Source: a bacterium (GTDB lineage: Bacteria; Krumholzibacteriota; Krumholzibacteriia; LZORAL124-64-63). From it: a stretch of 32,958 bases of DNA. The position numbers and the translations under genes were made by a program. The stretch is from assembly GCA_024223715.1 (NCBI GenBank), contig JAAEOA010000387.1, positions 1 through 32,958 on the forward strand. The letters run 5' to 3'. Below the pieces are notes generated by a model, which saw only the letters and a program-made list of their open reading frames with translations, was not told the origin of the DNA and did not search any database. Of the stretch, positions 31,690 to 32,958 are shown piece after piece; position 1 is the stretch's first letter; every line of letters starts with the position of its first letter.

Positions 31690-32958
31690 TTACCCTTCAT
31701 TTTTTCCAAATAGGAAATTTAACCCGATCAGGAGCTTTATTCGTTTGAATATGAGCTCCTGATCAGGTCGATATTTAACAAATCCTTCTGGTTGTTCCTG
31801 GCCAAAATACTGATAGCTGTTGGCGGTTTCTTTGCCAAAAGAATATCCCAGTCCCATAGTGATTTCCACTTTAAAAAAAGTGAATGACGCACCCATGTTG
31901 GTGTGCAGGTTATTCCAGAAACCCATCATCATGGTGGGGTTTTCATCTTGGTCGGCAGTGCTTTGGTCGGTCCAAAAACTGCCGTATAATATGAAGGTGT
32001 TGGAAAATTTGTGGTTAATGGCCAGCCCCCAATTCAGGATGGGGCGAGTGGCATAAGAAATATCATATTCAAGAAATTCCGTGCTGTTGGATTGAACCGA
32101 AAATGGTTCAGGAGAGAGAATGTCGAAGCGATCGGTGCCATTAAAATATTCAGCTGAAAAATAGAATCCTGTATTTCCCCTTTGATAAGCAGTGCCAATC
32201 GCAACGGAAAAAGCTGAGTGGAATTGGGGGGTCAAATCTTCCTGATAGTTGGCCGCAACAACCAAATCATCTGTTTCGTCCTGGGGATCCAGGTTAATAC
32301 CTGACAGGGAATAATCCTGTTGGGCCTCGCCAAGGCCAAAAAGGCCGAAACTGGGCGTGGTAAATGTGATGCCAAAAGAGACCGGTGAATAGTCGAAAGC
32401 GAGTCCCATTTTTGCCAACATTCTCACATGAAAATAATAGGCGTAGTTCATGGAATAAACATGAGCAAAGTCAGATTCGGAATTGATTCCTTTCAGAAAA
32501 ACCTGGGAGCGAATGTCCTGATCGCGTAAAACCACAAACGGAGATATTCCAAAATAAATATTTTTGCCAATGGACTGGGCAAAAGAAACGTCCAGCCATT
32601 GCTCACTCAAGTCATAGTCTTCTTTAGCTTCACCACTGAACCAAAGACTGCCTGCTGGTGGTGGGGCGGGGTTTTCATCAATAATGATTCCGCTGGCTGA
32701 ATATCTGAATTGTGTCTTTTGCAGATAGGTAACGGCAATGGCCACCTTGTCATCGGCAATATTGGTGGTGAATTTTCCCCCAAAAAAACTGGGGCTGGCA
32801 ACAAGTCTTGTATCATTCGGTTCGGTCCCGGCACCAAATCCATTTTTTACTTTCAGGTTGTACAGTTCGGCCGAACGGGTGGACAGCAGGATGCTGGGTT
32901 TTCTTTCCAGGGCCAGCCAGGCAGGGTTATAGTATGTGGAACTAAGATCACTGGAAGC
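31690..32958 (-). CDS. Outer-membrane beta-barrel protein, FadL/OmpP1-like (5' end beyond window)
   Basis: The frame stays open to the window edge, giving at least 422 residues without the start. The visible N-terminal part reads SSDLSSTYYNPAWLAL, the 'NPA(W/G)LA' motif that follows the signal peptide in FadL/OmpP1/TodX transporters. The remainder alternates hydrophobic and polar residues in about 14 strands (for example NIYFGISPFVVLRD, SMNYAYYFHVRMLAKMGLAFDYS, LNWGLAINHKFSNTFILYGSF), ending in KLLIGLNFLFG, a typical barrel C-terminal strand. It probably forms a pore for hydrophobic compounds, but a general OprD- or porin-like role is possible. Confidence 0.75.
   Translation of the reverse strand, partial: ASSDLSSTYYNPAWLALERKPSILLSTRSAELYNLKVKNGFGAGTEPNDTRLVASPSFFGGKFTTNIADDKVAIAVTYLQKTQFRYSASGIIIDENPAPPPAGSLWFSGEAKEDYDLSEQWLDVSFAQSIGKNIYFGISPFVVLRDQDIRSQVFLKGINSESDFAHVYSMNYAYYFHVRMLAKMGLAFDYSPVSFGITFTTPSFGLFGLGEAQQDYSLSGINLDPQDETDDLVVAANYQEDLTPQFHSAFSVAIGTAYQRGNTGFYFSAEYFNGTDRFDILSPEPFSVQSNSTEFLEYDISYATRPILNWGLAINHKFSNTFILYGSFWTDQSTADQDENPTMMMGFWNNLHTNMGASFTFFKVEITMGLGYSFGKETANSYQYFGQEQPEGFVKYRPDQELIFKRIKLLIGLNFLFGKNEG

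Noticed and set aside
31577..31762. A 61-residue plus-strand frame across the tandem repeats
   Set aside because: It is formed largely by the repeats (Lys/Ser-rich) and runs into the antisense of the barrel gene; no ribosome-binding site or homology signal.
31728..31763. An 11-bp inverted repeat (GATCAGGAGCT / AGCTCCTGATC) inside the 3' end of the barrel gene
   Set aside because: It lies in well-conserved barrel coding sequence and has no T run; not supported as a terminator or operator.

Overview
The window reads as a chromosomal segment of an uncultured or poorly known Gram-negative, diderm bacterium of moderate GC content. Lipoproteins, a FadL-like outer-membrane barrel, type IV pilin genes, a flagellin and a periplasmic LysM amidase all indicate an outer membrane. 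A secreted protein ending in a FlgD-Ig-like / type IX-like sorting domain (3077-5008) points to the FCB neighbourhood (candidate phyla such as Krumholzibacteriota, Latescibacterota or Eisenbacteria). That placement is inference. I see no tRNA, rRNA, CRISPR array, prophage or transposase gene.

Layout. 94-2068: ECF sigma factor, membrane anti-sigma-like protein and DUF4097 beta-repeat protein, closed by a clear terminator. 2249-5008: cyclophilin lipoprotein and a large sorting-domain protein. 5047-6182: AraC-family regulator behind a near-perfect Fur-type 7-1-7 box. 6349-9620: ABC-F ATPase and HflX, a translation-associated pair. 9808-15116: a minor-pilin/PilY1 operon (GspH/FimT-like, PilV-, PilW-, PilX-like, PilY1, then an unknown secreted protein) preceded by a textbook sigma-54 promoter. 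15154-18425 (minus): glycosyltransferase-39-like membrane protein with a TPR tail, and a phytase-like lipoprotein. 18607-23530: compact operon of glycerophosphodiester phosphodiesterase, divergent GlpX-like phosphatase, SulP-STAS-rhodanese fusion and EamA transporter. 23531-24048: a gene-free stretch. 24049-27982: branched-chain aminotransferase, small zinc ribbon, LysM amidase and DnaQ-like exonuclease. 27984-28126: a MITE-like inverted-repeat element. 28350-29908: GspG-like pseudopilin and HDOD protein. 29922-30758 (minus): flagellin with a sigma-28-type promoter. 30952-32958 (minus): DUF4136 lipoprotein and an outer-membrane barrel cut by the window edge.

The most novel candidate is the gene-free region 23531-24048. 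It holds a second sigma-54 promoter (23704-23719) followed at the expected start-site distance by a compact three-hairpin RNA (about 23730-23870), ending in a perfect 12-bp hairpin. All three loops carry a GCGA core, and two share the 10-mer TTTGAGCGAG. Upstream are five copies of an AGTGTCYCAY-like box, four of them arranged as nested inverted pairs at enhancer distance. I read this as a sigma-54-activated small RNA with its own activator-binding array. The pilin operon uses the same promoter class, so surface-motility genes and the RNA may share the sigma-54 system, though no sigma-54 activator gene lies in the window.

Other notable points: a rhodanese domain whose catalytic Cys is Ser fused to SulP; a GlpX homologue with altered metal and substrate residues; a probable non-AUG start for the LysM amidase; and a pseudopilin with an unusual GFSRFE processing motif.
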